A stretch of 64,000 bases of DNA, taken from contig NC_014472.1 of the NCBI RefSeq assembly GCF_000153165.2, positions 555,501 through 619,500 of the forward strand. Reading direction: 5' to 3'. The notes beneath the pieces are model-generated. The model worked only from the letters and a program-made list of their open reading frames with translations. It did not search any database and was not told the origin of the DNA. The translations under genes were made by a program, and so were the position numbers. Positions 37,898 to 47,240 of the stretch are shown here, in pieces. Position 1 is the stretch's first letter; each line of letters begins with the position of its first letter. The stretch comes from Maribacter sp. HTCC2170 (lineage in GTDB: Bacteria; Bacteroidota; Bacteroidia; Flavobacteriales; Flavobacteriaceae).

Positions 37898-38613
37898 TGG
37901 AATTGAAAGTGATAATTATTGACGATGAACCATTGGCAATAAACGTGCTAAAGAACTACATTCAACAAATCAAGGAATTAGAGCTTGTAAATTCATTTTC
38001 CAACGCGGTGGATGCCTATTCATTCTTGCAAGAGAATGAAATTGATATCATATTTCTTGATATTCATATGCCAATTTTGGATGGGTTGGAATTCTTAAAA
38101 ACCCTGCAAGATGCGCCTATGGTGGTTATTACCACTGCCCATGAAGAATTTGCCCTGGAGAGTTATGATCTTGAGGTTATCGACTATTTGGTTAAACCTA
38201 TTCCCTTTCCAAGATTCATGAAAGCTGTGAACAGAATCATGAAATTGAAGCAGATGAACCATTCGAATGATAGAAATGGCCCACATGATCACCCAAGTAT
38301 ATTTGTAAAAGTTGACAAAAAGAAGTTGCAAAAAATCTATTTGGATGAAATCATAGTGGTCGAAAGCCTTAAAGATTATATCCGAATTAAAACCACCACA
38401 GGTAAATATATAATTCACAAAACGCTCACTAGCTTTACCGACGAATTACCATCAGATCAATTCATCAGGATACACAGATCATTCACAATTTCCATTGATA
38501 AAGTACAGGTTGTTGAGGGTAATAGCGTTGAGATAGACAACACCAGGTACACGATTGGTAGAAGTTACCTCAATGATGTAAAAAGTAAGATATTGAATAA
38601 CTCCATTTCCTAA
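37897..38613 (+). CDS. LytTR-family response regulator
   Basis: A 238-residue cytoplasmic regulator. The receiver domain (1-115) has the acidic pair DDEP, the phospho-acceptor in IIFLDIHMPILDGLEF and the lysine in DYLVKPIPFPRF. The LytTR DNA-binding domain (about 135-235) has VKVDKKKLQKIYLDEIIVVES, YIRIKTTTGKYIIHKTL and FIRIHRSFTISIDKV. It is coupled to the LytS kinase. The planctomycete-type operon starts 188 bp downstream on the same strand and could be part of its regulon. Confidence 0.95.
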   Translation: MELKVIIIDDEPLAINVLKNYIQQIKELELVNSFSNAVDAYSFLQENEIDIIFLDIHMPILDGLEFLKTLQDAPMVVITTAHEEFALESYDLEVIDYLVKPIPFPRFMKAVNRIMKLKQMNHSNDRNGPHDHPSIFVKVDKKKLQKIYLDEIIVVESLKDYIRIKTTTGKYIIHKTLTSFTDELPSDQFIRIHRSFTISIDKVQVVEGNSVEIDNTRYTIGRSYLNDVKSKILNNSIS

Positions 38614-38801
38614 AGGTTTTTTGTATTAAAAATTCCGCTTGACCAATTGGCGAGTTAAACACTAATATTCAGCCCACTAGATTGGTTATTAGTCGAATTT
38701 AATTGCTACTCCATGCTATTGTTAGGACTTTAATACAGTTAGAATACCTTTTTGTCTTTATTCATCAATCATCATCATTTATAAATTGCTGTGCATACGC
38801 T

Positions 38802-41147
38802 ATGAATTTTTCTACAAATAATTATGTAAAGGTTGTATTGGGTTTTGTTTTCGCCCTGCTGGTTTCCTCTTGCGAGAATAATCCAAAAACCACCCAAGGT
38901 ACTTCAGCAGTTGCCCAAAAAAAAATACCCGAAAAGGTTGATTTCACCTTTCATGTTAAACCTATTATTTCAGATAGATGTTTTAAATGTCATGGGCCCG
39001 ACAAAAATGCAATTGAAGGCGGACTATCACTCAATACTGCGGAAGATGCATTTATTGCCTTAGGAAAAGAGCAGGATCATTTTGCCATTGTTCCCGGCGA
39101 TGTTGAAAAAAGTGAATTGGTGAACCGCATTTATACTGATGACCCTAATTTGATGATGCCACCACCAGAATCAAACTTGGAGTTGAATGACTATGAGAAA
39201 AAACTTTTAACCAAATGGATTGAGCAAGGAGCCGAATTCAAAGACCATTGGGCCTATATTCCGCCCAGCAAACAAGAAATCCCAGACAGTCCAAAAGACA
39301 AATGGGGAAACAACGAGATTGATAATTTTATTGTTCATAAACAACAGGAAATTGGTCTTAACCATTCCGAAAAAACTTCTAAAGAAAAATTGATCCGACG
39401 GCTGTCATTTGACCTGACCGGACTTCCACCTAGCGAAGAACAGATACACGCATTTGTTGCCGATGATGCCCCGGAGGCCTTTGAAAAAGTAATTGATACA
39501 TTCTTGAACACCGATGATTATGCCGAGCACATGGCCACGGAATGGATGGATATTGCACGGTATGCAGACACCCATGGTTACCAAGATGATTTTGAGCGTT
39601 TAATGTGGCCGTGGCGCGATTGGGTAATTCATGCTTTTAATGAAAACATGCCATATGATAAGTTCATCACCTATCAATTGGCGGGTGATCTTTTACCCAA
39701 CCCTACTGAAGAACAAATACTTGCAACGGGATTCAATAGAAACCACAAAATCACTTTTGAAGGTGGAGTAATTCCCGAAGAATACCGGGTAGAATATGTT
39801 GAGGACCGTACCAATACCTTCGGTACCGCATTCTTGGGTCTCACCTTTGAATGTGCACGTTGTCATGACCATAAATACGACCCAATCAGTCAAAAAGAAC
39901 ATTTTGAACTCTTTAGTTTTTTCAACAATTTAGATGAAGATGGTTTTGTAGCCGGAGGTGCGGGGGTTATCCCCAAGCCTTTTATGACCATAACCGAGAA
40001 AGAGAAAAATGGGGTGCTTCAATTTATCAATTTTGATGAAAATGATAAAAAGGAGATCAAACTCATGGTCATGGAAGAAATGAAAACCCCAAGACCTGCT
40101 TTTATTTTGAACCGTGGCGTATATGACCAACCCACAGATGAGGTTTATCCGAATACCCCCAGTTCAATTATGCCATTTCCCAAAGAATTTCCTAGAAACA
40201 GATTGGGATTGGCCAAATGGTTGTTCCATAAAGACAATCCGTTAACCGCAAGGGTAACCATAAATAGACTTTGGCAACGTATGTTCGGGGTCGGGCTTGT
40301 TGCTTCTGCCTTTGATTTTGGCAATCAAGGTGCCTTACCTTCACATCCTGAGTTACTCGATTTTCTTGCCCTTAAATTAATAGAGGAACAATGGGATATT
40401 AAAAAAATGTTGAAATACATAGCAAGCTCTGCTACCTATCAGCAAAGCTCAGAGATTTCTGAAATCGATCTAGAGATAGATCCAGAAAATAGATATCTGG
40501 CCCGTGCCTCACGATTGAGGTTGTCTGCAGAGACCATTCGCGATCAGGCGCTGCAAATAAGTGGACTTCTGAACAAGGAAATAGGTGGGCCAAGTGTTAA
40601 ACCATATCAACCCGAAGGTATCTGGGAAGAAACCACAGGAGGTGGTGGTGGTACGACCGCAACCTATGTATTGAGCGAGGGCAATGACATTTATCGTAAA
40701 AGCCTGTATACTTTTTGGAAACGAACCGTACCTCCGCCAAGTATGATGACATTTGATGCCTCTTCACGTGACCTATGCTCGGTAACAAGACAACAGACCA
40801 ATACGCCACTTCAGGCTTTGGTCTTATTGAACGACCCTCAACTTATTGAAGCTTCAAGGGTATTGGCATTAAAAGAATTGAAAAAAGGAAACGATCTGGA
40901 AGCCCAAATTACCTCAATCTTTCAAAAAGCAACCTCCAGATTACCTGATGAAAACGAAAAAAACATGCTGAGCACATACTATAAGCAAACATTGGAAAGC
41001 ATAAAAAATAAAGAAATACAAGTTGAGGAATACCTCGCTATCGGAAATTATAAAACAGAGGAGAATATTGCCAAAGAGGAATGGGGCGCCTTGGCCTTAA
41101 CGGCCCACACTATTCTAAACTTGGACGAAACCATAACCAGAGGATAA
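38802..41147 (+). CDS. PSCyt1/DUF1549/DUF1553 cytochrome-type lipoprotein
   Basis: From ATG at 38802 (chosen because it begins the lipoprotein signal with lipobox LVSSC; the longer frame from 38703 adds 33 atypical residues) the product has 781 residues. A PSCyt1 domain with haem motif RCFKCHGP lies near 60, DUF1549 (IDNFIVHKQQEIG ... RRLSFDLTGLPPS ... MATEWMDIARYADTHGYQ) at about 170-360, a second CxxCH in CARCHDHKYDP near 350, and DUF1553 (NRLGLAKWLFHKDNPLTARV) to the end. Such proteins abound in Planctomycetes and Verrucomicrobia; function is unknown, perhaps periplasmic redox chemistry on glycans. It is followed after 2 bp by the DUF1501 gene. Confidence 0.9.
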   Translation: MNFSTNNYVKVVLGFVFALLVSSCENNPKTTQGTSAVAQKKIPEKVDFTFHVKPIISDRCFKCHGPDKNAIEGGLSLNTAEDAFIALGKEQDHFAIVPGDVEKSELVNRIYTDDPNLMMPPPESNLELNDYEKKLLTKWIEQGAEFKDHWAYIPPSKQEIPDSPKDKWGNNEIDNFIVHKQQEIGLNHSEKTSKEKLIRRLSFDLTGLPPSEEQIHAFVADDAPEAFEKVIDTFLNTDDYAEHMATEWMDIARYADTHGYQDDFERLMWPWRDWVIHAFNENMPYDKFITYQLAGDLLPNPTEEQILATGFNRNHKITFEGGVIPEEYRVEYVEDRTNTFGTAFLGLTFECARCHDHKYDPISQKEHFELFSFFNNLDEDGFVAGGAGVIPKPFMTITEKEKNGVLQFINFDENDKKEIKLMVMEEMKTPRPAFILNRGVYDQPTDEVYPNTPSSIMPFPKEFPRNRLGLAKWLFHKDNPLTARVTINRLWQRMFGVGLVASAFDFGNQGALPSHPELLDFLALKLIEEQWDIKKMLKYIASSATYQQSSEISEIDLEIDPENRYLARASRLRLSAETIRDQALQISGLLNKEIGGPSVKPYQPEGIWEETTGGGGGTTATYVLSEGNDIYRKSLYTFWKRTVPPPSMMTFDASSRDLCSVTRQQTNTPLQALVLLNDPQLIEASRVLALKELKKGNDLEAQITSIFQKATSRLPDENEKNMLSTYYKQTLESIKNKEIQVEEYLAIGNYKTEENIAKEEWGALALTAHTILNLDETITRG

Positions 41148-41149
41148 TT

Positions 41150-42643
41150 ATGAGTGAGAAGAAAATTCTTGAAGAACGGTCTTTGATTCTAAACCGTAGA
41201 TCATTTTTAGGTAAAACCGCCCTGGGTGTTGGTGGTGTTGCTTTAGCTTCTCTCTTGGGAACCAACTTTTTCAGAAAAAGTGAAAATGGCATCTTAACAG
41301 CTGATGGTGGACCTGCAGGAGTTAACGGTATATTGAACTCCCTACATCACCCAGCTAAAATAAAAAGGGTAATCTATCTATTTCAAAGTGGAGGCCCATC
41401 CCAATTGGAATTGTTTGATTACAAACCACTATTGAACAAAAGACGTGGTGAAGATCTGCCAGAATCCATAAGAAATGGGCAACGATTAACAGGCATGACC
41501 TCCGGTCAAGATAAATTCCCACTGGTGGGATCACAATTTGGTTTTCAACAGCATGGCAAGAATGGCACATGGATCAGCGACATATTGCCCTACACGGCTA
41601 AAATGGCCGATGATATTTGCGTCATCAACTCAATGTACACTGAGGCCATTAACCATGATCCGGCTGTGACTTTCTTCCAAACAGGTTCTCAGCAACCGGG
41701 AAGACCCAGTATTGGCTCTTGGTTGAGCTATGGTTTAGGCAGCGAAAACGAAAACCTTCCGGCATTTACGGTATTGTTATCACGGGGTACGGGTAGGCCA
41801 AACGGTCAACCTTTATATACCCGACTTTGGGGCAATGGTTTTTTACATTCATTGCACCAAGGCGTTCAATTCAGGGCTGCAAAAGACCCTGTACTTTATC
41901 TGAATGACCCAGATGGTATTTCAAAGAAAAGCAAACGCGATATGCTGGATCAAATCGCCGAGTTGAACGACAAACATTTTCAAGAAAGTGGTGACCCCGA
42001 AATACAGAGCAGAATCGCGCAATATGAAATGGCGTATCGTATGCAGACTTCGGTCCCTGATGTAATAAATACAGATAAAGAGCCAGATTATATTTACAAA
42101 ATGTACGGTGCCGATGCCAAAATTCCCGGTACTTATGCAGCAAACTGTTTATTGGCTAGAAGATTGGCAGAACAGGACGTTCGTTTTATTCAGTTGTACC
42201 ATATGGGCTGGGACCAACATGACAACCTTCCCGGTGCCATTGAGCGGCAGGCAAAAGATACTGATCAAGCCTCAGCTGCATTGATCGCCGATTTAAAACA
42301 ACGTGGAATGCTCGAAGATACTTTGGTTATCTGGGGCGGCGAATTTGGTCGTACCAATTATTCACAAGGTGTTTTGACCGATACCAATTATGGTCGCGAC
42401 CACCATCCAAGATGCTTTAGTATGTGGATGGCCGGCGGCGGAATAAAACCGGGCATTGTTTATGGCGAAACTGATGATTTTGGTTATAATATTACGAGAA
42501 ACCCAGTTCATGTACATGATTTTCAGGCTACGCTTTTGCATCAGCTTGGTATAAACCATGAAAAACTAACGTATAAATATCAAGGAAGACGCTTTAGATT
42601 GACAGATGTTGAAGGGCATGTGATAAAAGACATCCTTACTTAA
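41150..42643 (+). CDS. DUF1501 protein with Tat signal
   Basis: A 497-residue protein from ATG at 41150, preferred over a start at 41081 that lies inside the upstream gene. The Tat motif NRRSFLGKTALGVGGVALAS points to folded, cofactor-bearing export. The DUF1501 core, related to sulfatase/alkaline phosphatase folds, shows YLFQSGGPSQLELFDYKP, INHDPAVTFFQTGSQQPGRPSIGSW, HMGWDQHDNLPGAI, LVIWGGEFGRTNYSQG and GRDHHPRCFSMWMAGGGIKPG, which carry the conserved metal-type Asp/His. DUF1501 and DUF1553 proteins nearly always travel as a pair. Confidence 0.9.
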   Translation: MSEKKILEERSLILNRRSFLGKTALGVGGVALASLLGTNFFRKSENGILTADGGPAGVNGILNSLHHPAKIKRVIYLFQSGGPSQLELFDYKPLLNKRRGEDLPESIRNGQRLTGMTSGQDKFPLVGSQFGFQQHGKNGTWISDILPYTAKMADDICVINSMYTEAINHDPAVTFFQTGSQQPGRPSIGSWLSYGLGSENENLPAFTVLLSRGTGRPNGQPLYTRLWGNGFLHSLHQGVQFRAAKDPVLYLNDPDGISKKSKRDMLDQIAELNDKHFQESGDPEIQSRIAQYEMAYRMQTSVPDVINTDKEPDYIYKMYGADAKIPGTYAANCLLARRLAEQDVRFIQLYHMGWDQHDNLPGAIERQAKDTDQASAALIADLKQRGMLEDTLVIWGGEFGRTNYSQGVLTDTNYGRDHHPRCFSMWMAGGGIKPGIVYGETDDFGYNITRNPVHVHDFQATLLHQLGINHEKLTYKYQGRRFRLTDVEGHVIKDILT

Positions 42644-42653
42644 AACAAGACCA

Positions 42654-43688
42654 ATGAATCGAAGAAACTTTATCCAAAATACTTCCTTAGCCTCCGGAGG
42701 GCTCCTTGCCGGAATGCCCATTTTAAATGCCATGGCACCTTTTAAAGATGTAATCATTGGTCATAATTCACATCAATATAAAATAGATATGAATTGGGGA
42801 GCGTTGAATTCAAATTTCTACCCAGTGAATGACTGCCATGAAATGGTTCAGGATTCCAAAGGACGCATCATTCTTTTGACCAATCACACCAAAAACAATG
42901 TCATTGTATATGACAAATCGGGAAAATTGATTGAAGTCTGGGGAACCGATTATCCCGGTGCCCATGGACTCACATTAAATGTTGAAAATGGCGAAGATGT
43001 ACTTTACATTTCGGACAATGCCAGACATGAGGTCATTAAAACGACCATTGATGGCAAGGTAATACAGGTATTTACCTATCCAAAAGAATCGGGTAAGTAT
43101 GATAAAAAAGAACTGTACGTGCCAACCGAGACTGCGATTGCAGCAAATGGCGATGTATATATAGCCGATGGTTACGGTGAGCAATTCATCATGCATTATA
43201 ACGCCAAAGGGGAATTATTGAACACCTTTGGTGGTAAAGGTGAGGAAGATGAAAAATTCAACAATGCACACGGTATCTGTATTGATACCCGAAACCCATC
43301 CGACCCAACCCTGTTGATTACGGCTAGACAGCAGAACAAACTCAAAAGATTTACCATGGATGGTAAGTTCATTGAAAGCTCAGATTTACCGGGCGCTTAT
43401 ATCTGTAGGCCTGTAATACATGGTACCAATGTGTATTTGGCCACGATTTGGTCTGGCGATGGTAGTGAAAATACTGGTTTCGTTTCTGTGCTGGACAAGG
43501 ATAACAAATTAATTTCTGCACCTGGTGGAAGTACACCAAATTATGTTGACGGCACCTTGGAACATATGCACCAAACAGCCAAGATTTTTCACCATCCGCA
43601 TGATGTGTGTGTTGATGATGATGAAAACCTATATGTCGCACAATGGAATTCTGGGAAAACATATCCTATAAAATTGTTCAGGGTGTAA
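42654..43688 (+). CDS. Tat-exported NHL-repeat beta-propeller protein
   Basis: A 344-residue protein opening with a twin-arginine signal (MNRRNFIQNTSLASGGLLAG). The rest is a propeller with NHL-type blades: DSKGRIILLTNHTKNNVIVYDKSG, VLYISDNARHEVIKTTIDG, GDVYIADGYGEQFIMHYNAKGELLNTFGG, AHGICIDTR and HHPHDVCVDDDENLYVAQW. NHL propellers in such operons can be peptidylglycine-lyase-like or simple binding modules; the metal-binding residues of the lyases are not evident. It begins 10 bp after DUF1501. Confidence 0.85.
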   Translation: MNRRNFIQNTSLASGGLLAGMPILNAMAPFKDVIIGHNSHQYKIDMNWGALNSNFYPVNDCHEMVQDSKGRIILLTNHTKNNVIVYDKSGKLIEVWGTDYPGAHGLTLNVENGEDVLYISDNARHEVIKTTIDGKVIQVFTYPKESGKYDKKELYVPTETAIAANGDVYIADGYGEQFIMHYNAKGELLNTFGGKGEEDEKFNNAHGICIDTRNPSDPTLLITARQQNKLKRFTMDGKFIESSDLPGAYICRPVIHGTNVYLATIWSGDGSENTGFVSVLDKDNKLISAPGGSTPNYVDGTLEHMHQTAKIFHHPHDVCVDDDENLYVAQWNSGKTYPIKLFRV

Positions 43689-43690
43689 TT

Positions 43691-44488
43691 ATGAAATGGA
43701 CTTCCCTCATAATCTTATTGGTATTGATTCAGTCGTGTGCGCCTGAACCAAAACCCCTGTCGCAAAGTGGCACATTCCAACTAGCTGCTCCCACTATCGA
43801 ATTGGATTCATCCATCTTTAAAAAATCGGCCCAAGTGCAAATGGCTTTGGGATTACCAAATGTCGAAATCAGATATTCCACCGATGGCAATGCTGTTGAT
43901 AAGAATAGTACACTCTACACGGCCCCTTTTCAAATTGGGGAATCAATGGTCATAAAGGCCAAGGCATTTCATAAAGATTATCTGGAAAGTGGCACAAGCG
44001 AAGTACATTCTACCCAAATAAAATATAATGTTTCAAATGCCCTTGTAGGTCTTTCGACAGAAGCGAATACCAATTATAAAGGCAATGGTGCTTCCGGTTT
44101 GGTAGATATGCAAAAAGGCACCATGCAATTTAGGGGAAGTGACCAATGGCTGGGCTTTCAAGAAAAGGAGGTAAAAGTATCTATAGACCTTCAAAAAGAG
44201 ATACAACTGTCAAAAATAGGACTGAGCACTTTAGTGAATCAAGATGGGTGGATTTTCTCCCCGCAAAAAGTGAGCGTTTTTGCCAACGATAAAGAAATCG
44301 GCGCTACACAGTTGGATGATGCCAACAAAACACAGGCCAACCAATTACAAATGATTCCTGTACCCATAACCCCAGCTAATTATCAAAAACTGACCATTGT
44401 TATTAAGTCACTCGAAGAAATACCACAATGGCACCAAGGAAAAGGTACGTTACCTTGGCTTTTTATAGACGAAATCATTCTTGAATAA
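43691..44488 (+). CDS. Lipoprotein with chitobiase C-terminal-like and F5/8C-like domains
   Basis: A 265-residue lipoprotein; ATG at 43691 starts the signal (IILLVLIQSC, lipobox Cys 16). Residues about 35-115 are a CHB_HEX_C_1-type beta-sandwich (IRYSTDGNAVDKNSTLYTAPF, VIKAKAFHKDY). Residues about 120-265 are a galactose-binding-like domain (YKGNGASGLVDMQKG, WLGFQEKEVKVSIDL, WIFSPQKVSVF, LPWLFIDEIIL) that recurs at the end of the next gene and of the DUF4838 enzyme. No catalytic motif is seen. It ends directly at the next ATG. Confidence 0.82.
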   Translation: MKWTSLIILLVLIQSCAPEPKPLSQSGTFQLAAPTIELDSSIFKKSAQVQMALGLPNVEIRYSTDGNAVDKNSTLYTAPFQIGESMVIKAKAFHKDYLESGTSEVHSTQIKYNVSNALVGLSTEANTNYKGNGASGLVDMQKGTMQFRGSDQWLGFQEKEVKVSIDLQKEIQLSKIGLSTLVNQDGWIFSPQKVSVFANDKEIGATQLDDANKTQANQLQMIPVPITPANYQKLTIVIKSLEEIPQWHQGKGTLPWLFIDEIILE

Positions 44489-46552
44489 ATGATCGCACAA
44501 ACCATTCAAATAGGACATTTACACCCTTTGCTGGTACATTTACCCATCGGGATTCTCGCCATCGGCTTCATTTTAGAGCTACTGTATAAAAAGAAACCGT
44601 CTGAGACTGCCAAAGACATAGTGCTTGTTGTTTTACTCATTGGGTTTATTTCTTCGTTGGTATCATTGGGTTCTGGCTGGTTATTGGGAGAAGATGGCAG
44701 TTATGATGAAACCTTGCTTTTTCGCCACCGATGGCTAGCGGTCGCTTTTACTGTTTTTACTGGGCTGTTGTATGTCTTGAAAAAAAGCACAAACCATTTA
44801 GCGGGTAAAACCTATTTCCCCGTTTTCATTATCACCTTGATACTTTTAAGTATTACAGGGCATTATGGTGGTAGTATGACCCATGGTGAAGATTACCTTT
44901 TTGCGGATAACAAGGAAGAAAAAGTGATTATTGAAAATGTGGATGAGGCCTTGGTCTATACTGATATTGTTCAACCAATATTCAATGCAAAATGTGTGAG
45001 TTGTCATAACCCCTCAAAGGTAAAAGGTGGTTTATTGATGAACAACCAAACCAATCTATTGGCAGGTGGGGATTCTGGAAGTATTCTCGACTCAGTCTCC
45101 AAAACCGAACCTTCTTTAATGCTAATGCATTTACGTTTACCCTTGGAGCATGAGGACCATATGCCGCCTAAAGGAAAAATACAACCCACGGCAGAAGAAT
45201 TACAACTCATTGAATGGTGGATGACCAACAATAACTGTTTTGATTGTGTTGCGGGGCCCATGGATAAGTCCGAAGAACTCCAAAAAATATTGAAAAGCCT
45301 CGAAGTTGATAATTCACCACGTGCCTTGATTGCCAAGGAGGTTGAACCCGTTTCCTACGATTGGTTATTGGCATTGAACAATTCAAATATCTCGGCATCT
45401 ACTTTGGCTGAAGACAACCCGCTGGTAGAAGTGAGTTTGTATGGTCGTAAAGATTTGACCAAACAGGATTTTAAAATATTAAAAAAATATGCCAAGAACA
45501 TTGTAGAACTAAATCTTGGAAACACCAATTTCAATGATACTTTGGCAGCGGTCTTACCCAGCTTTAAGCACCTAACAAAATTGCAGTTACAGCGTACAGG
45601 TATCACTGACCTGACGGTAGATAAAATTGCTGAGTTGGACTATTTGGAATCACTAAACCTATATGGCAATGCGGTAAATGACGAAAGTCTAACAAAGTTG
45701 AATGCATTGCCCAATTTAACCAACCTCTATTTATTTGGCACCAATGTGACCTCGAAGGCCATTGCAAAATATACCAGTGCGCACCCTAAGACAGTAGTGG
45801 AGGGACAGGTAGACAGTGAACTCTTTAAACCAACAAGGCTAGAGCCACCAATCATTATTGCCGATAAAGACTTTTTTAAAGATAGTCTGCAGATTGAGTT
45901 GGATTATGCTTTTGATGATGTTGATATTCATTTTACCCTAGACGGTTCTGAACCAGATGCTAAGGCAACCAAATACACCCAACCCATTTTAATAACCGAA
46001 TCTACTTTACTGAAAGCGGTTACCGTTGCTGAAGACTACAAACCCAGCAAGCTTAGCGAAAGCGATTTTAAACGGTTTAAATATGACTATGCAGGAATAG
46101 CACTAAACAAATCACCAAATGAGCGCTATAAAGGCCACGGGGCAGCTACTTTGAATGATTTAAAACGTGGTAGCACCAATTTTGTAGATGGTAATTGGTT
46201 GGGGTTTGAAGGGCGCCATATTACCGCTACCGTAGAGCTTGGCAAAAAAGAAACCATCTCCACAGTCTCAGTTGGGACACTCTCTTCACCTGAAAAATGG
46301 ATTTTCTATCCTACCGGTTTTAATGTATGGACCTCTACTAATGGTACTGATTTTAAATTGGTAAAAAGACACAAAGTGGGGACCGAAAAAATAAATACCT
46401 TGACCCGTTTTCGTTTTTTTGATGTGCACATACCCCCTACCCAAGCCAAATATGTACGCGTAGAGGTAAAAAGTCAATTAAAGAACCCTTCTTGGCACCC
46501 CAACCCTGGCGGAAAAAGTTGGTTGTTTGTTGATGAGATTGTTCTTAATTAA
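44489..46552 (+). CDS. Membrane cytochrome fusion: DUF2231, PSCyt1, LRR-like, chitobiase-C-like, F5/8C-like
   Basis: A 687-residue multidomain inner-membrane protein. Four helices of DUF2231 (HPLLVHLPIGILAIGFILEL ... about 10-130) are followed by a c-type haem motif CVSCHNPSKVKGG near residue 172 with MPPKGKIQPTAEE. A leucine-rich-repeat-like stretch (NLGNTNFNDTL, LQLQRTGITDL, LNLYGNAVNDESL, LYLFGTNVTS, about 340-430), a chitobiase C-terminal-like sandwich (IHFTLDGSEPDAKATKYTQP) and an F5/8C-like domain (WLGFEGRH ... SWLFVDEIVLN) complete it. Last gene of the operon, with no spacing to the previous one. It may anchor the exported redox complex; this is inference. Confidence 0.85.
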   Translation: MIAQTIQIGHLHPLLVHLPIGILAIGFILELLYKKKPSETAKDIVLVVLLIGFISSLVSLGSGWLLGEDGSYDETLLFRHRWLAVAFTVFTGLLYVLKKSTNHLAGKTYFPVFIITLILLSITGHYGGSMTHGEDYLFADNKEEKVIIENVDEALVYTDIVQPIFNAKCVSCHNPSKVKGGLLMNNQTNLLAGGDSGSILDSVSKTEPSLMLMHLRLPLEHEDHMPPKGKIQPTAEELQLIEWWMTNNNCFDCVAGPMDKSEELQKILKSLEVDNSPRALIAKEVEPVSYDWLLALNNSNISASTLAEDNPLVEVSLYGRKDLTKQDFKILKKYAKNIVELNLGNTNFNDTLAAVLPSFKHLTKLQLQRTGITDLTVDKIAELDYLESLNLYGNAVNDESLTKLNALPNLTNLYLFGTNVTSKAIAKYTSAHPKTVVEGQVDSELFKPTRLEPPIIIADKDFFKDSLQIELDYAFDDVDIHFTLDGSEPDAKATKYTQPILITESTLLKAVTVAEDYKPSKLSESDFKRFKYDYAGIALNKSPNERYKGHGAATLNDLKRGSTNFVDGNWLGFEGRHITATVELGKKETISTVSVGTLSSPEKWIFYPTGFNVWTSTNGTDFKLVKRHKVGTEKINTLTRFRFFDVHIPPTQAKYVRVEVKSQLKNPSWHPNPGGKSWLFVDEIVLN

Positions 46553-46684
46553 AGCAATTAAAAACATTCCAAAACCTTCCTTATTTAAACCCATCACCAA
46601 TAAACGGTTAATTTTTTAGTTTATCATTTTCTACTTGTTTTCTAATAGTATTTATAGGAAATTTATAGTATTCGTAAAATAGAA

Positions 46685-46708
46685 ATAAACGTACCATGCT
46701 ACGTTTAT
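46685..46708. repeat. Perfect 9-bp inverted repeat before the GNAT gene
   Basis: ATAAACGTA and TACGTTTAT enclose a 6-nt spacer. It lies at the left edge of the repeat-rich island, 34 bp upstream of the first cassette-like gene, and is not followed by a T-run. Confidence 0.7.
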
Positions 46709-46742
46709 ACAATTGTTGGAGGTAATTTAAGAAACGAGCAAA

Positions 46743-47231
46743 TTGAACATTAGAAAAGCAACAGAAACTGATATTGATAAAGTTTGGGAAATATTCTCAA
46801 AAGTGATTGAAACTGGAGACACCTATGTATTCAAACCGAATACACCAAAAGCGGACTTAAAAAAACATTGGTTTGCGGATTATATGGAAACCTATGTAAT
46901 TGAAGAAAATGGACAAATACTCGGAACATATATTATCAAACCTAACCAAATTGATTTAGGAAATCATATTGCAAATTGCAGTTATATGGTGAATCCAAAT
47001 TCTCACGGAAAAGGAATTGGAAAAAAACTTTGTGAACAATCTATTAAAATAGCAAGGGAAAATAGATTTGAGGGAATTCAATTCAATATTGTAGTAAGTA
47101 CGAATAAAGGAGCAGTTGAATTATGGAAAAAATATGGATTTGAAATAATTGGAACCACGCCTAAAGGATTTAGACACTCTAAACTAGGTTTGGTAGACAC
47201 ATATATTATGTATAAAGATTTAAAAAAATAA
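46743..47231 (+). CDS. GNAT-family N-acetyltransferase
   Basis: A 162-residue acetyl-CoA-dependent acetyltransferase. The acetyl-CoA motif NSHGKGIGKKLCEQSI near residues 88-103 (Q/RxxGxG/A form GKGIGK) and the C-terminal WKKYGFEIIGTTPKGFRHSKLG are typical. Only a TTG at 46743 offers a start, since an in-frame TAA lies eight codons upstream. The substrate is unknown; it resembles phosphinothricin/amino-acid-type GNATs. The flanks GTTGGAGGTA (46715-46724) and TATCTACAAC (47236-47245) are an 8/10 inverted match, making it the first module of the cassette-like array. Confidence 0.88.
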   Translation: MNIRKATETDIDKVWEIFSKVIETGDTYVFKPNTPKADLKKHWFADYMETYVIEENGQILGTYIIKPNQIDLGNHIANCSYMVNPNSHGKGIGKKLCEQSIKIARENRFEGIQFNIVVSTNKGAVELWKKYGFEIIGTTPKGFRHSKLGLVDTYIMYKDLKK

Positions 47232-47240
47232 AAAATATCT

